Source: Algoriphagus halophilus (lineage in GTDB: Bacteria > Bacteroidota > Bacteroidia > Cytophagales > Cyclobacteriaceae). Taken from it: a DNA stretch of 64,000 nt. Shown here one piece after another: positions 35,509 through 44,091 of this stretch (positions are counted from its first letter, which is position 1; every line of letters starts with the position of its first letter). The stretch covers positions 1,054,001 through 1,118,000 of the forward strand of contig NZ_FSRC01000002.1 in assembly GCF_900129785.1 (NCBI RefSeq). The letters run 5' to 3'. A program made the translations under genes and the position numbers. The notes under the pieces are model-generated. The model was not told the origin of the DNA. It did no database searches and saw only the letters and a list, made by a program, of their open reading frames with translations.

Positions 35509-36138
35509 GTGGCACGTTACTTTATTATATACAAACCCTTCGGGGTATTGAGCCAATTTTCAGGAGAGGGGCATACATTAGCCTCTCTTTTTGATTTTCC
35601 AAAGGAGGTATATCCTGTCGGTAGATTGGATAAAGATTCGGAAGGTTTGCTTTTAATCACAGATGATAAATGGCTGAACCATCACTTATTGAATCCGAGA
35701 TTTGGTCATCAACGAACCTATTTAGCCCAAGTGGAGGGGATTCCTACGCCAGAAGCATTGAAAGCCTTGGGTAACGGGGTTCGGATAAACGTGGACCGAA
35801 AAGATTACTTAACCAAACCTGCCATTGCAAAACTTCTCCCTGAAGCCCCTGAGTTGCCAGATCGGGACCCTCCTATAAGGTACAGAAAGAACGTTCCAGA
35901 TTCCTGGATAGAATTGACCTTGATTGAAGGGAAAAACAGACAAGTCCGAAAAATGACTGCTGCTGTTGGCTTTCCTACACTTCGTTTGGTACGTAAGTCT
36001 ATGGAAAAAATCAATATTTTGGGTTTCAAAGTGGGGGAGGTTCAAGAGCTGGATCAAGAAACCGTCTATCACAAGCTAGGATTGACTGGCTTTAAGGAAG
36101 CTGCGAAACAATATCAAAAAAGGCCGAAAAGGTCTTAA
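35509..36138 (+). CDS. RluE/RsuA-family pseudouridine synthase
   Basis: A 209-aa protein beginning at a GTG (MARYFIIYKPFGVLSQFSG). The catalytic motif GRLDKDSEGLLLITDD (~residue 45) holds the Asp, and EGKNRQVRKMTAAVGFPTLRLVR (~145) is the second family motif. No S4 domain is present, as in RluE, which modifies U2457 of 23S rRNA in E. coli. Substrate assignment is by family only. The C-terminus is basic. Confidence 0.88.
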   Translation: MARYFIIYKPFGVLSQFSGEGHTLASLFDFPKEVYPVGRLDKDSEGLLLITDDKWLNHHLLNPRFGHQRTYLAQVEGIPTPEALKALGNGVRINVDRKDYLTKPAIAKLLPEAPELPDRDPPIRYRKNVPDSWIELTLIEGKNRQVRKMTAAVGFPTLRLVRKSMEKINILGFKVGEVQELDQETVYHKLGLTGFKEAAKQYQKRPKRS

Positions 36139-36251
36139 AAAATCCTAAATTTCCTTTCTACACGAGGCTTTACCGCTTCTAAGATTTAAGATTGTCCTTT
36201 GGGACTTTTTAACTTATTTTAGTCCCATCGCATCGTATAAAATCCTCATCC

Positions 36252-37220
36252 ATGCATCAGGAAAAAATTCAAGCAGTAATAGAAGAAGTAAAAAAGGTGG
36301 TCGTAGGACAAGACCGGATGGTCAATAGATTGTTGATCGGCCTCTTTACCAATGGACATATATTATTAGAAGGTGTGCCAGGACTGGCAAAAACCTTGAC
36401 TGTGAATACACTCGCAAAAGTCTTACACCTAGATTTCAATCGAATTCAGTTTACGCCGGATTTGTTACCAGCGGATTTGATCGGGACCATGATCTATAAT
36501 CAGCAAACAGGTGATTTTGAAGTAAAAAAGGGTCCCATATTTTCCAATTTGATTTTGGCAGATGAGGTGAACCGATCTCCTGCCAAAGTTCAATCCGCTT
36601 TATTAGAGGCGATGCAGGAGAAACAAGTAACCATTGGAGAGACTACGTTCCAATTGGATCGGCCATTTTTGGTACTTGCTACTCAAAACCCTGTGGATCA
36701 AGAAGGAACCTATCCGCTTCCGGAAGCACAGGTCGATCGTTTTATGATGAAAGTCCATATTGACTATCCTAGTAAAGCAGACGAAATGGAAGTCATGAGA
36801 AGGATGGCTAATATGTCTTTTACCAATGAAGTGAACCCTATGCTTTCCAAGCAGGACGTATTTGATATTAGAAATCAGATCAATGCAGTAAAAATTGCAG
36901 AGCCTTTGGAACACTATATAATTGAATTGGTATTTGCAACAAGATTTCCAAATCAATATGGTTTGAACAATGAGGCCAAGTACATCATGTTTGGGGTGTC
37001 TCCAAGAGCGAGTATCAATTTAAACTTGGCTGCCAAGGCTGTGGCCTACATGGATGGCAGAGATTATGTATTACCAGAAGATATCAAAGAGATAGCTGAG
37101 GATGTGTTAAATCACCGAATTATTCTGAATTATGAGGCAGAAGCAGACGGAATTAATACAAGAGACCTTGTAAAAATATTAATGGAAAAAGTCCCGATTA
37201 ATAAGTCGGTAACATTCTAA
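36252..37220 (+). CDS. MoxR-family AAA+ ATPase
   Basis: A 322-aa ATPase. Walker A is GVPGLAKT (~residue 41), Walker B LILADEVNRSPAKVQSALLE (~98), sensor 1 LVLATQNPVDQEGTYPLPEA (~137), and a C-terminal helical lid includes GVSPRASINLNLAAKAVAYM (~257). MoxR proteins usually act as chaperones with DUF58 and von Willebrand A-domain partners, but neither is present here; a terminator follows directly. The operon is therefore truncated relative to the common arrangement, or the partners lie elsewhere. Confidence 0.92.
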   Translation: MHQEKIQAVIEEVKKVVVGQDRMVNRLLIGLFTNGHILLEGVPGLAKTLTVNTLAKVLHLDFNRIQFTPDLLPADLIGTMIYNQQTGDFEVKKGPIFSNLILADEVNRSPAKVQSALLEAMQEKQVTIGETTFQLDRPFLVLATQNPVDQEGTYPLPEAQVDRFMMKVHIDYPSKADEMEVMRRMANMSFTNEVNPMLSKQDVFDIRNQINAVKIAEPLEHYIIELVFATRFPNQYGLNNEAKYIMFGVSPRASINLNLAAKAVAYMDGRDYVLPEDIKEIAEDVLNHRIILNYEAEADGINTRDLVKILMEKVPINKSVTF

Positions 37221-37243
37221 TAACATTAGAACCTATTTATTTG

Positions 37244-37271
37244 GGCTTCCTGCGATGGAAGCCTTTTTTTA
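37244..37271 (+). terminator. Intrinsic terminator of the MoxR gene
   Basis: Perfect stem GGCTTCC / GGAAGCC (37244-37250, 37257-37263), 6-nt loop, seven T. Confidence 0.9.
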
Positions 37272-37411
37272 TGCTAGAATTATTAATTCAATATTAAATT
37301 CTGTCAATTTTTTTAAAAAAAGCATAATTCAAAAAATTCTATTGTGCTGATTAATTGAATCACTTTTGTATCATCAAAAGAGAACGAAACCACAATTCAA
37401 TTAATAACTCA

Positions 37412-38644
37412 ATGAAAAAGTTTAATTCCCTATTCATCCTATTCGCAGTGACCGTGTTCGGTTTCACTAGCTGTATAGAGGGTAATGACAAGCCAACACC
37501 AGTTACTGAACCTGAAGACACAAGTAATGTACTGGTAACTTCCAACATTACAACCAATACCACTTGGGAAACTGGTAAAGTCTATGTCCTAGGAGGTAGA
37601 ATTTCAGTTACTGCTGGAAATACATTGACTATCCAACCTGGAGTAATTGTAAAAGGTGAGGTTGGTACTGGTTCCAATGCTACTGCTTTGATCATTGCTA
37701 GAGGAGCAAAAATTGATGCGCAAGGAACTGCAACTTCTCCTATCATTTTCACAACGGTTGCTGATGAAATTATGCCTGGTGAGATTGCATCGCCAAACTT
37801 AGAGCCAAATCTATCTGGTCTTTGGGGTGGATTGATCATCCTCGGTAATGCTAAAGGGTCTTTTGCTGGAGATGTTACTGAAATTCAAATTGAAGGTATT
37901 CCACCATCAGATACTAATGGTCTATATGGCGGTACAAATGATGAAGATAACTCAGGTGCTTTGAAATATGTCTCTATTCGTCACGGTGGAGCTAACATTG
38001 GTGAAGGTAACGAAATCAATGGTTTGACACTTGGAGCTGTAGGTTCTGCTACGGTGATCGAAAATATCGAAGTTATCGGTAACCAAGATGACGGAATCGA
38101 ATGGTTCGGTGGAGCTGTCAACGTGAAAAATGCATTGGTATGGAATCCAGGTGATGACGCTTTGGACACAGACCAAGCTTGGGCAGGTACTTTGGATAAC
38201 TTCATCGTAATCGCAGGTAGTGAGACAGATCACACATTGGAAATCGATGGTCCAGAAGGTTCTGCTGCTGCAGGTCATACCTTAAAAAATGGATCAATTA
38301 AAGGTAATGATGTTGCTGAACTAGGTGACTTCAGAGATGGAGCCAGAGGAACTTTCGAAAACATCTACTTCTTTGGATTTGCTGATCCAGCGACTACAGA
38401 TGGAAGAGGAGATCTATCCCTTAGCGGCGATAAGACATTAGCCACTTTCGCTGATGGTGAATTAAAATTCATGAACCTTGAAGCTACTCTTGCTGAAGGT
38501 GTAACTCTTGAAACAGTATTTAAGGCAGGAACAGTTGATTTTGCAACTGCAGTTGCTGCTGGTGCTAATACAGTTGGAGCGGATAAGTCAGCATTTGCTA
38601 GCTGGACTTGGGCTTCTGTAGCTGGTGAATTAGCAGACTTCTAA
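37412..38644 (+). CDS. Surface lipoprotein with right-handed beta-helix-like repeats (410 aa)
   Basis: A lipoprotein signal (LFILFAVTVFGFTSC; lipid Cys ~residue 21) comes from the ATG at 37412; the frame extends 19 codons further up but the signal fixes this start. The mature protein shows parallel-beta-helix-like repeats such as GNTLTIQPGVIVKGEV, KYVSIRHGGANIG, ATVIENIEVIGNQDDGIEWF and NALVWNPGDDALDTDQAWAG. It is Gly/Asp-rich and carries the same high-expression codon bias as its neighbour, a TonB receptor starting 91 nt downstream. The pair may bind and import a common ligand; function unknown. Confidence 0.75.
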   Translation: MKKFNSLFILFAVTVFGFTSCIEGNDKPTPVTEPEDTSNVLVTSNITTNTTWETGKVYVLGGRISVTAGNTLTIQPGVIVKGEVGTGSNATALIIARGAKIDAQGTATSPIIFTTVADEIMPGEIASPNLEPNLSGLWGGLIILGNAKGSFAGDVTEIQIEGIPPSDTNGLYGGTNDEDNSGALKYVSIRHGGANIGEGNEINGLTLGAVGSATVIENIEVIGNQDDGIEWFGGAVNVKNALVWNPGDDALDTDQAWAGTLDNFIVIAGSETDHTLEIDGPEGSAAAGHTLKNGSIKGNDVAELGDFRDGARGTFENIYFFGFADPATTDGRGDLSLSGDKTLATFADGELKFMNLEATLAEGVTLETVFKAGTVDFATAVAAGANTVGADKSAFASWTWASVAGELADF

Positions 38645-38735
38645 TAATAAAACAAACCTTTTAGAAAAGGGAAGAAAGGACTTGCAAGGTGTCTTTCTTC
38701 CCAATTCTAGAATCAAGTTACTATCAATTTGCTGT

Positions 38736-41642
38736 ATGAAAAATAAATCTACAAACCCGTTCATGGCACGTACTATTGTTGTCCTGATTATTCTGGTATT
38801 ATCCCAGATTATTGCGGGATTCGCATTTGCACAAACAGGAACTATTCGTGGAACCATCTTCGAAGAAGGTACTGGAGAGCCTCTATTTGGAGTTTCTGTG
38901 CTTGTTAAAGAAACATCTACTGGAGCAGTTACTGACTTCGATGGTAAATTCGAAATTCAAGTACAACCTGGAACTTACTCTTTAGCTATTTCTTATATCT
39001 CATATGCCACTGTTGAATTGACTGGTGTTGAGGTAAAAGCAGGAGAAGTAAATGTATTAAACGACATCTCCATGGCTGAAGAAGCCTCTGAATTGGAGAC
39101 TGTAACGATTGCTGCCACTGCAATCAGAACCACAGAATCAGCTTTGATGTCTGTTAAAAGAAATGCAGCCAACTTAATGGATGGTATTTCTGCAAGTACT
39201 TTCCGTCAAATCGGAGATGGTGATGCTGCTTCTGCTGTGAAGCGTGTTACAGGTGTCTCTATTGAAGGAGGTAAATATATCTACGTTCGTGGATTAGGTG
39301 ATAGATATACCAAAACTGTATTGAATGGAGTAGATATTCCTGGTCTTGATCCGGATAGAAACTCTATTCAAATGGATATCTTTCCAACGAATGTGATCGA
39401 CAATATTATTGTATCCAAATCATTCACTGCTGAGTTACCAGCTGATTTTACTGGTGGGGTAGTAGATATTGAAACAAAAGATTTTCCTGAGGAAAAAAAT
39501 ATGAAGTTGAGCTTGAGTGGAGGAATTAACCCTTCTATGCACTTCAACTCTAACTATTTAAAATACGATGGTGGAAGCACCGATTGGTTAGGTTTCGATG
39601 ATGGAACCAGAGAGATTCCAACAGGAGGAAGAACTGATATTCCACAATACGGGGATGTAGTTGGTAATCCAAACGGACCAAAAGGATTAGAGTATCAGGA
39701 GATTCTTGGTAATTTCAACAAGACCTTAGGTGGATATAGAAGCAATAGCTTGATGGATATGGGAGTAAGCTTCTCTCTTGGAAATCAAATCGCCAGATCA
39801 AGAGCTACTTGGGGATATAATTTCGCCTTGACTTATAAGAATGAGACTGAGTTTTATCAAGATGCAGAATTCAATCTTTTTGCCAAGCCAAGAGAGTCTA
39901 CTCAAACTGAGTTAGAATCATTAGAAAGACAAAAGGGTGACTATGGTGTCAACAACGTATTGTTGGGTGGTCTAGCAGGAATTGCTCTAAAGACTGATAA
40001 TTCAAAGTTTAAATTGAACTTGATGCACCTTCAGAATGGTGAATCTAAAGCTGGTGAATTCGAATTCGAAAACACCAACCTTGGTGCAAACTTTACTGCA
40101 AAGCAATATAACTTGGAATACAGCCAAAGAGCATTAACAAGCGTTCTTTTAGGCGGTACACATTACTTGAATGGAAGAGATTGGGAAGTAAACTGGAAGT
40201 TAGCTCCAACTCGTTCTACAATCAAAGATCCAGATATTAGGTTCACAAGATTTAGAGTTCCGGAAAACACCATCTCTACGGAAGTAGGTTTGCCAGCTAG
40301 AATCTGGAGAGATCTAGAAGAATATAGTGTGGTAGGTAAATTGGATGTAGCAAGAAATCTTTCTCTATTCCAAAGAGATGCGAAAGTGAAATTCGGTACT
40401 AACTATGTATTCAAATACAGAGACTTCAACATTCAAAGTTTCCAGTTTGCTACAGGAAGCACAGAGTTTACTGGAGATCCAAACGAGATTTTACTTCCAG
40501 AAAACCTATTTGCTGCAGATAACAGAAACGGTGTACGATACAACGCGGACTTTATTCCGATCAACCCAAACAAATACGAATCCATTGCTACCAACATTGG
40601 GGGATATGCTTCTGTGGAGGCAAATCCAGCAAACAACTTGAAAGCTATTCTTGGTTTGAGAGTAGAGCAGTTTAATCAGTATTATACTGGTACTAACCAA
40701 ACAGGAACTATCAATTATGACTTAGTGACCATGTTGGATGATTTAGATTTCTTCCCAACTGTCAACTTGATCTACAACTTGAAAGAAAAGCAAAACTTAA
40801 GATTCTCTGCTTCTAGAACCATTGCTAGACCATCTTTCAAAGAGTTGTCTTATGCTGAAATCTTGGATCCTATCACAGGAAGAACATTTATTGGAGGCCT
40901 ATACCCTGAAACTACCAATGGAGGTTCTGAAGTATTATGGGATGGAAACTTGGTTTCTACTCGAATCAATAACTTCGATTTGAGATGGGAAGCATTCCAG
41001 GATAGAGGTCAAATGTTCTCTGTAAGTGCATTCTATAAGTCTTTTGACAAGCCAATAGAAATGGTCCAGTTCCTTTCTGACCCAGGTACTTTCCAACCAA
41101 GAAACGTAGGAAACGGATCAGTAGCAGGTTTGGAATTTGAATTCAGAAAGTCCTTGAAGTTTATCGCTCCTAAATTGGAGAACTTCAATTGGAATACGAA
41201 CGTGACTGTAACTAGATCTCAGATCAAAATGTCTGAGTCTGAATACAGATCAAGAGTATTGACTGCAAGAGAAGGACAGGAAATTAAAGATACTCGTGAT
41301 ATGGCTGGTCAGGCTCCTTACATCATCAATACAGGGCTTAGCTACCAATCCTATGTGAATGGACTTGAAGCAGGTATATTCTATAATGTTCAAGGATCTA
41401 CATTGAACTATGTAGGTTTCGGTAACAGAACTGATACTTATACTGTACCATTCCACAGCTTAAACTTAAATGTGAATAAGACGTTTGGAGCAGATGAAAG
41501 ATTCCAGGCTGGATTCGGTGTACAGAACTTATTGAATGACAAAAAAGAAATGGTGTTCAAGTCTTATGAGGCTCAAGACCAAATCTTTACAAGATTGTCT
41601 CCTGGAACTAAAATCACAATGAGAGTTGCCTTCTCATTCTAA
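38736..41642 (+). CDS. TonB-dependent outer-membrane receptor with carboxypeptidase-regulatory-like domain (968 aa)
   Basis: From the ATG at 38736 there is a signal peptide (IVVLIILVLSQIIAGFAFA) and a regulatory-like domain starting TGTIRGTIFEEGTGEPLFGV. The plug carries YVRGLGDRYTKTVLNGVDIP, SFTAELPADFTGGVVDIETK and FPEEKNMKLSLSGG, and a long barrel ends KITMRVAFSF. It is not of the SusC type, as there is no SusD and no LIVIDGVP signature. Frequent-codon use indicates high expression. It follows the beta-helix lipoprotein gene and ends at a terminator, forming a two-gene unit. The ligand is unknown; metal complexes, glycans or peptides are all possible. Confidence 0.9.
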   Translation: MKNKSTNPFMARTIVVLIILVLSQIIAGFAFAQTGTIRGTIFEEGTGEPLFGVSVLVKETSTGAVTDFDGKFEIQVQPGTYSLAISYISYATVELTGVEVKAGEVNVLNDISMAEEASELETVTIAATAIRTTESALMSVKRNAANLMDGISASTFRQIGDGDAASAVKRVTGVSIEGGKYIYVRGLGDRYTKTVLNGVDIPGLDPDRNSIQMDIFPTNVIDNIIVSKSFTAELPADFTGGVVDIETKDFPEEKNMKLSLSGGINPSMHFNSNYLKYDGGSTDWLGFDDGTREIPTGGRTDIPQYGDVVGNPNGPKGLEYQEILGNFNKTLGGYRSNSLMDMGVSFSLGNQIARSRATWGYNFALTYKNETEFYQDAEFNLFAKPRESTQTELESLERQKGDYGVNNVLLGGLAGIALKTDNSKFKLNLMHLQNGESKAGEFEFENTNLGANFTAKQYNLEYSQRALTSVLLGGTHYLNGRDWEVNWKLAPTRSTIKDPDIRFTRFRVPENTISTEVGLPARIWRDLEEYSVVGKLDVARNLSLFQRDAKVKFGTNYVFKYRDFNIQSFQFATGSTEFTGDPNEILLPENLFAADNRNGVRYNADFIPINPNKYESIATNIGGYASVEANPANNLKAILGLRVEQFNQYYTGTNQTGTINYDLVTMLDDLDFFPTVNLIYNLKEKQNLRFSASRTIARPSFKELSYAEILDPITGRTFIGGLYPETTNGGSEVLWDGNLVSTRINNFDLRWEAFQDRGQMFSVSAFYKSFDKPIEMVQFLSDPGTFQPRNVGNGSVAGLEFEFRKSLKFIAPKLENFNWNTNVTVTRSQIKMSESEYRSRVLTAREGQEIKDTRDMAGQAPYIINTGLSYQSYVNGLEAGIFYNVQGSTLNYVGFGNRTDTYTVPFHSLNLNVNKTFGADERFQAGFGVQNLLNDKKEMVFKSYEAQDQIFTRLSPGTKITMRVAFSF

Positions 41643-41667
41643 AATAATTACACAACCACAATGATTA

Positions 41668-41696
41668 AGGGCTCCCAATTTTGGGAGCCTTTTTTT
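41668..41696. terminator. Intrinsic terminator between convergent genes
   Basis: A GGCTCCCAA / TTGGGAGCC stem (about 41670-41689) is followed by seven T on the plus strand and reaches the stop codon of the cupin gene. It ends the TonB-receptor unit and may also act on the minus strand. Confidence 0.85.
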
Positions 41697-42183
41697 ATGT
41701 TAATCGCTTGATAATTTCGTCATTTCCAGGAAAGTCTCTGATCAACTCCTCTTTGCTGAAAAGTTCAAAATCTTGAAAATCAAAACCAGGAGCAACAACA
41801 CAAGAGACTAATGCGTAGCTGTCCGGTTCATCCACTGTGCTCCCGAAGATTTTTTCGGCTGGAACTAGATGTTGAGGACTGGAGCCAGAAGTAGTCTTTA
41901 CTGGACCTAAGGACAACTGATGGTGAAATCCTCCATCCAAAATATGAATGGTCAATGGGCTACCCTCATGCCAAAACCAGTGTTCATCGCTTTGTATTCG
42001 ATGGAATTTTGAAACATTGGAGGAGGTCAAAAGGAAATAGATCACGGTACAGAGATTGCGCTCCCCATTTGGGCTTTTTACCAAATCCAGAGATCGATAC
42101 GTTTCTTTAAAGAAACCGCCTTCTGGATGAGGAAGTAACTCTAATTGAGCAGCCAAATGTGCGATTCTATCCTGAACGTTCAT
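41695..42183 (-). CDS. Cupin_5 (DUF985) family protein
   Basis: A 162-aa protein from the ATG at 42183 (MNVQDRIAHLAAQLELLPHP). The conserved DUF985 stretches are HPEGGFFKETYRS, FHRIQSDEHWFWHEGSPLTI (metal-type His cluster) and CVVAPGFDFQDFELFSKEEL. The fold is a single cupin barrel, possibly a sugar or lyase-type enzyme; the reaction is not established. It begins 1 nt after the stop of the UDP-GlcNAc epimerase gene, so the two are in one operon. An in-frame ATG at 42204 would overlap that gene and is less likely. Confidence 0.82.
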   Translation of the reverse strand: MNVQDRIAHLAAQLELLPHPEGGFFKETYRSLDLVKSPNGERNLCTVIYFLLTSSNVSKFHRIQSDEHWFWHEGSPLTIHILDGGFHHQLSLGPVKTTSGSSPQHLVPAEKIFGSTVDEPDSYALVSCVVAPGFDFQDFELFSKEELIRDFPGNDEIIKRLT

Positions 42184-42184
42184 C

Positions 42185-43282
42185 TTAATCAGGGTACTTA
42201 TCAATTAATATTTTTACAATTCTTTCCGCGGTTTTCCCATCCCACAGTGGGATTCCTTGGTAGGATTTCCAATTTCCATCCATCACCTTTTTTAAATAAG
42301 GTTTCAGTTTTTTAGGGTCTGTTCCTACCAATTCATTGGTACCTAACTGGATGGTTTCTTCCCGTTCTGTATTATCCCTAAGTGTGATACATGGAACATT
42401 CATTACAGAGGCTTCTTCTGTGATTCCACCTGAATCTGTAATGACTCCTTTGGCATTCTTTACCAAGTAATTAAACTCTAAATAGCTTAGCGGCTCAGTC
42501 ATTAATAAATTAGGAGCATTGATGCCTATTTCTTTGAGGTTTTTAGCAGTTCTAGGATGCACAGGGAATATGATCGGCAATCCCTCGGTTCCTTCCAGAA
42601 TTGCGTCAATCATCGCTTTTAATTTGTGCTCCTGATCAACATTGGCAGGGCGATGCATGGTCATCACGAAGTAATTTCCTAGCTCTAGATTTTCAAATAC
42701 TGCTCCCTCTGGCTTTTTAAAGTGAGGCATTTGTGCCAGGAGCGTATCGATCATGGTATTTCCCACAAAATGGATTTTTTCATCTTGAAAACCGCTATTT
42801 CTTAAATTGGTATTGGCAATTTCAGAAGTGGTAAAAAAGTGGTCGGTAATGCTATCAGTTACCATCCTATTGATTTCTTCAGGCATAGTCAAATCACCAG
42901 AGCGAATACCACCTTCAACATGGGCTACGTCGATTTGTAGTTTCTTCGCTGTGATAGAACAGGCCAATGTGCTGGTTACATCCCCAACAACCAATACCAG
43001 ATCCGGCCGGTTTTCGAGTAATTCCTTTTCAAATGCCACCATGATAGCCGCGGTTTGTTCAGCTTGGGTACCACCACCTCCTCCAAGGTTTGCATCGGGT
43101 TCAGGAATATTGAGCTGCTCAAAAAAATCACCAGACATTTTTTTATCATAATGCTGCCCGGTATGGATCAATCTAAATGTAAGCTTAGCTCCTTCCTTCT
43201 GCTGTTTTTGAATGGCATGGATGATTGGTGCTATTTTCATGAAGTTTGGTCGAGCACCAGCGACGATGGTAAATTTACCCAT
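42185..43282 (-). CDS. wecB: UDP-N-acetylglucosamine 2-epimerase (non-hydrolysing)
   Basis: A 365-aa GT-B-fold enzyme starting MGKFTIVAGARPNFMKIAPI. Family motifs include HTGQHYDKKMSGDFFEQL, HVEGGIRSGDLTMPEEINR (~residue 120), MHRPANVD, and ITDSGGITEEASVMNVPCIT with LRDNTERPE-like LRDNTEREE (~residues 285-310), the UDP-binding and allosteric region. It converts UDP-GlcNAc to UDP-ManNAc for capsule, O-antigen or teichoic-acid-like polymers. The Wzi-like gene upstream on the other strand also points to surface polysaccharide. Confidence 0.93.
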   Translation of the reverse strand: MGKFTIVAGARPNFMKIAPIIHAIQKQQKEGAKLTFRLIHTGQHYDKKMSGDFFEQLNIPEPDANLGGGGGTQAEQTAAIMVAFEKELLENRPDLVLVVGDVTSTLACSITAKKLQIDVAHVEGGIRSGDLTMPEEINRMVTDSITDHFFTTSEIANTNLRNSGFQDEKIHFVGNTMIDTLLAQMPHFKKPEGAVFENLELGNYFVMTMHRPANVDQEHKLKAMIDAILEGTEGLPIIFPVHPRTAKNLKEIGINAPNLLMTEPLSYLEFNYLVKNAKGVITDSGGITEEASVMNVPCITLRDNTEREETIQLGTNELVGTDPKKLKPYLKKVMDGNWKSYQGIPLWDGKTAERIVKILIDKYPD

Positions 43283-43421
43283 AGTGGATTCTTGAAAATT
43301 TATTTAAAATTAAAGATTCCTTTTTGTCTATCTTTAGAAAAATAGGAAAGTTTGAATAAACGGCATTTGGCTGGTTTTTTGTTTCTTTGTGCAGTACGTT
43401 TTTACCTGCAAATTATAATTC

Positions 43422-44087
43422 ATGTCATTTCGCACTTGGTTTAAAAACTGGATACCCTTACCAGTCTTAATTTTCTTAGGATTTCTTACTTCCTGTACCG
43501 ATACGTTAGAATCTGAAACTATAGTATATTCTAACGATTTTTCGGAACTAGATCTTGCAGGCTTTGAAAATGGAAAGCTTTTTATTTTTGGAAATGATAC
43601 ACTTGCCGGGTATTACCATAACGAGGAAGTAGCAGTAAATGTCTCTGATCTTCCATCTCATAATCTTCTAAAGGTTACTGTAGAGATTATCGTACATGAT
43701 AGCTGGGATGGAAATGCTGATGATGGAGTGGGCGGACCGGATTATTGGTTTTTTGGAATAGACAATCAAGAGGTTTTTAGAACTACTTTCTCTAATTCAC
43801 CTTGTGAATCCACTTATTGTCTTTATCAATCGTATCCCAACACGTATTTTCGACAGAATGTGCCAAAGTCAGGTGCTACCCAAACCAATTTACCGGGCCT
43901 TTGCTTATTTGGGGCAAGTAATAATTATAGTACCAGATACAGCATTTCCAAGATCGTGGAGCACAGTAACCCCAATGCTAGGATTTACATGAATTCGGAC
44001 CTCATTGCTGAAAACTCACCTGACCCGGTTTGCGATGAATCCTGGTCTATTTCCAAAATTGAAATTGCAGCACTCACACTTAACTAA
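43422..44087 (+). CDS. Lipoprotein of unknown function preceding a Wzi-like gene
   Basis: A 221-aa protein with signal LPVLIFLGFLTSC (lipid Cys ~residue 25). The mature part is beta-rich and aromatic (VTVEIIVHDSWDGNADDGVG, PDYWFFGIDNQEVFRTTFSN) and has four extra Cys residues that could form disulfides. It resembles a concanavalin- or jelly-roll-like binding module, but no family is recognised. The Wzi-like gene follows 4 nt after its stop, so the pair probably works in surface polysaccharide attachment or export. Confidence 0.6.
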   Translation: MSFRTWFKNWIPLPVLIFLGFLTSCTDTLESETIVYSNDFSELDLAGFENGKLFIFGNDTLAGYYHNEEVAVNVSDLPSHNLLKVTVEIIVHDSWDGNADDGVGGPDYWFFGIDNQEVFRTTFSNSPCESTYCLYQSYPNTYFRQNVPKSGATQTNLPGLCLFGASNNYSTRYSISKIVEHSNPNARIYMNSDLIAENSPDPVCDESWSISKIEIAALTLN

Positions 44088-44091
44088 TCAG

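Noticed and set aside
36603..36956. Minus-strand frame within the moxR gene
   Set aside because: It overlaps the AAA+ core completely; the product has no recognisable domain.
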